A DNA stretch of 64,000 nucleotides. Origin: an uncultured Lachnospiraceae bacterium. GTDB lineage: Bacteria > Bacillota > Clostridia > Lachnospirales > Lachnospiraceae. Below the pieces are notes generated by a model. It was given only the letters and a program-made list of their open reading frames with translations, did not search any database and was not told the DNA's origin. A program made the position numbers and the translations under genes. Location of the stretch: NCBI GenBank assembly GCA_947625135.1, contig CANQNE010000006.1, positions 19,663 to 83,662 on the forward strand. The letters run 5' to 3'. Below, in pieces: positions 62,894-64,000 of the stretch (position 1 is its first letter; the number at the start of each line of letters is the position of its first letter).

Positions 62894-63751
62894 ATGAGCA
62901 CAAATGAAGGAGCTTTGAGATTGACCATGGTCAATCCGGTCATCAAAAGAATGGCCAAAGCCGGAGAAGTGGCTGAGAGTGGTGAGAAGACTGCATCTTA
63001 CAGAGGAATCGGCATCAAGACCGCATTTTTTATTCTGGTTACTTTTATAGGCGTGGTAGTATATTTTGTACTGCATAATCAGTTGGCCCCTCAGGCGGAT
63101 ACGTCGGAAGTCTTTCGGTATCAGGAATCCATTTTTGATCTTGTGGCTACCCATAAGGAAATGGCGATCCTCGTTGTGGTGGCTTTAGTTGCCCTGATAT
63201 TCCCATGGCTTGCATGGCTGATCCGTCCTCTGGTATTTTTAAACGGCACGATCTACTGTCTGGCTCAGGGGTATCTGATCGCTTTTGTCACTTCCTGTCT
63301 GAAAGAAGAGTACCGGTATCTGGCAGTTTTGGCGATGGTGTTTACCATTGCCCTTGTTTCTGTCATGCTATTTCTGTACGCACAACGTATCGTTCGGGTG
63401 ACCCAGCGTTTTCGCACGATCATTACCACCTTATTCCTCACCTGTGTGTTTGGCGGGCTGATCCTGTTTGTGCTGCAGCTGATCCCGGGCGTAAAGAATC
63501 TGGTGTCTGGTCTTCAGGGGGTTATGGACAATCCGATTGTGAGCATCATTTCCTCTGTGATCTTTATCGTGATCGCAACGCTGTTTTTACTGGCGGATTT
63601 TGACGCCATTGAAAAATCAGTGGAAAACAAGCTCCCGAAAAAGAGAGAGTGGATGGCGGCGTTTGGTCTTGCTTATACCATTATCTATTTGTATTTTAAG
63701 ATCCTGAACCTGTTGGTGACCATCTTTGCCAATAAGTCAGAGGCAAACTAA
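62894..63751 (+). CDS. Bax inhibitor-1-like membrane protein
   Basis: A soluble N-terminus (about 1-40) leads into seven or so membrane helices, with the C-terminal signature DFDAIEKSVENKLPKKREWMAA typical of the bacterial Bax inhibitor-1-like (PF12811, YccA-related) family. Members may conduct calcium or protons or bind membrane proteases; the role here is unknown. The frame opens at 62852, but GAGAGG just before ATG 62894 selects this start (285 residues). Confidence 0.85.
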   Translation: MSTNEGALRLTMVNPVIKRMAKAGEVAESGEKTASYRGIGIKTAFFILVTFIGVVVYFVLHNQLAPQADTSEVFRYQESIFDLVATHKEMAILVVVALVALIFPWLAWLIRPLVFLNGTIYCLAQGYLIAFVTSCLKEEYRYLAVLAMVFTIALVSVMLFLYAQRIVRVTQRFRTIITTLFLTCVFGGLILFVLQLIPGVKNLVSGLQGVMDNPIVSIISSVIFIVIATLFLLADFDAIEKSVENKLPKKREWMAAFGLAYTIIYLYFKILNLLVTIFANKSEAN

Positions 63752-63823
63752 ATTCAGGATATTTTATTGATTTTGCCGGCAATGCGCGGAACATATTGAT
63801 TATGGAAAAGCAAATAGAAGGAG

Positions 63824-63858
63824 AAGGCCAATGGCATAGAGCCGTGGTCTTTTCTTTT
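63824..63858 (+). terminator. Terminator after the Bax-inhibitor-like gene
   Basis: AGGCCAATGGC and GCCGTGGTCT pair with one bulge, followed by TTTCTTTTTT. Confidence 0.65.
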
Positions 63859-63949
63859 TTGCCGGAAAAAAGTATGATTTTATTTTTAAAATTTATTGTA
63901 GTCAAAGCAAATATGTGTTATATTCCCGAGTTTGACAGTGTTTTGAAGA

Positions 63950-63994
63950 AAAAAGTCCTGAAACCCGCTCTGACAGCGGCTTTCAGGACTTTTT
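63950..63994. terminator. Terminator at the window's right end
   Basis: AAAAGTCCTGAAA and TTTCAGGACTTTT form a 13-bp stem with an inner CCGCT/AGCGG stem, with A and T runs on the two sides. It may serve a gene beyond the window on the minus strand. Confidence 0.75.
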
Positions 63995-64000
63995 CATATT

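Noticed and set aside
1..64000. tRNA, rRNA, CRISPR array, insertion sequence or integrase
   Set aside because: Read on both strands, no cloverleaf, rRNA segment, spaced repeat array, transposase or integrase could be supported.

Overview
The window looks like chromosomal DNA from an anaerobic, spore-forming member of the Clostridia, most likely Lachnospiraceae. The reasons are the order nusB-xseA-xseB-prenyl synthase-dxs-tlyA-nadK-argR-recN-spoIVB-spo0A, a PyrBI-type aspartate transcarbamoylase, a type III glutamine synthetase, a pyruvate phosphate dikinase, Shine-Dalgarno sites of the AGGAGG type, and dockerin-bearing exported proteins. The genus assignment is inference; no rRNA or tRNA gene was found.

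Layout. 1-2.3 kb: the 3' part of an exported dockerin-DUF362 protein and a YraQ-type permease. 2.3-3.7 kb (minus): a Gp37/Gp68-like protein and a stand-alone Spo0A DNA-binding domain. 4-9.5 kb: a dockerin-bearing phage-type lysozyme, a NatAB-like ABC exporter, RNase P RNA, a small membrane protein and a BspA/dockerin protein. 9.6-14.3 kb: pyrBI (minus), then argS, thiN and nth. 14.3-18.4 kb: a PepSY lipoprotein and a TPP-riboswitch-controlled thiamine or HMP importer. 18.4-30 kb: the conserved asp23/nusB to spo0A housekeeping and sporulation block. 30-35.4 kb: glgA, a nuclease-helicase fusion, DUF4250 and a UroD-fold protein. 35.4-45.2 kb: one 3252-residue surface adhesin. 45.3-56.9 kb: Entner-Doudoroff genes (minus), a NUDIX hydrolase, uvrC, glnN, a methyltransferase-STAS fusion (minus) and ppdK. 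57-59.4 kb: an accessory island with an unrecognised protein, a Bro-N-Fic fusion and a decayed antitoxin-like ORF, ending in a decapitated dockerin gene. 59.6-64 kb: a small membrane protein, a frameshifted DUF975/CmpB membrane protein, a PIN/Phd toxin-antitoxin cassette between two copies of a 27-bp repeat, and a Bax-inhibitor-like membrane protein.

How the genes work together. The 18-30 kb block couples isoprenoid precursor synthesis, DNA repair and NAD(P) supply to sporulation control by Spo0A and SpoIVB. Thiamine is handled by a riboswitch-regulated ABC importer and a separate pyrophosphokinase. The KDPG aldolase and KDG kinase suggest hexuronate catabolism. The parts most worth a second look are the Spo0A-domain regulator beside a 0A-box palindrome, the Fic island with a 25-bp palindrome inside the toxin gene, the repeat-flanked toxin-antitoxin cassette, the methyltransferase-STAS fusion, and the dockerins on non-cellulosomal proteins.
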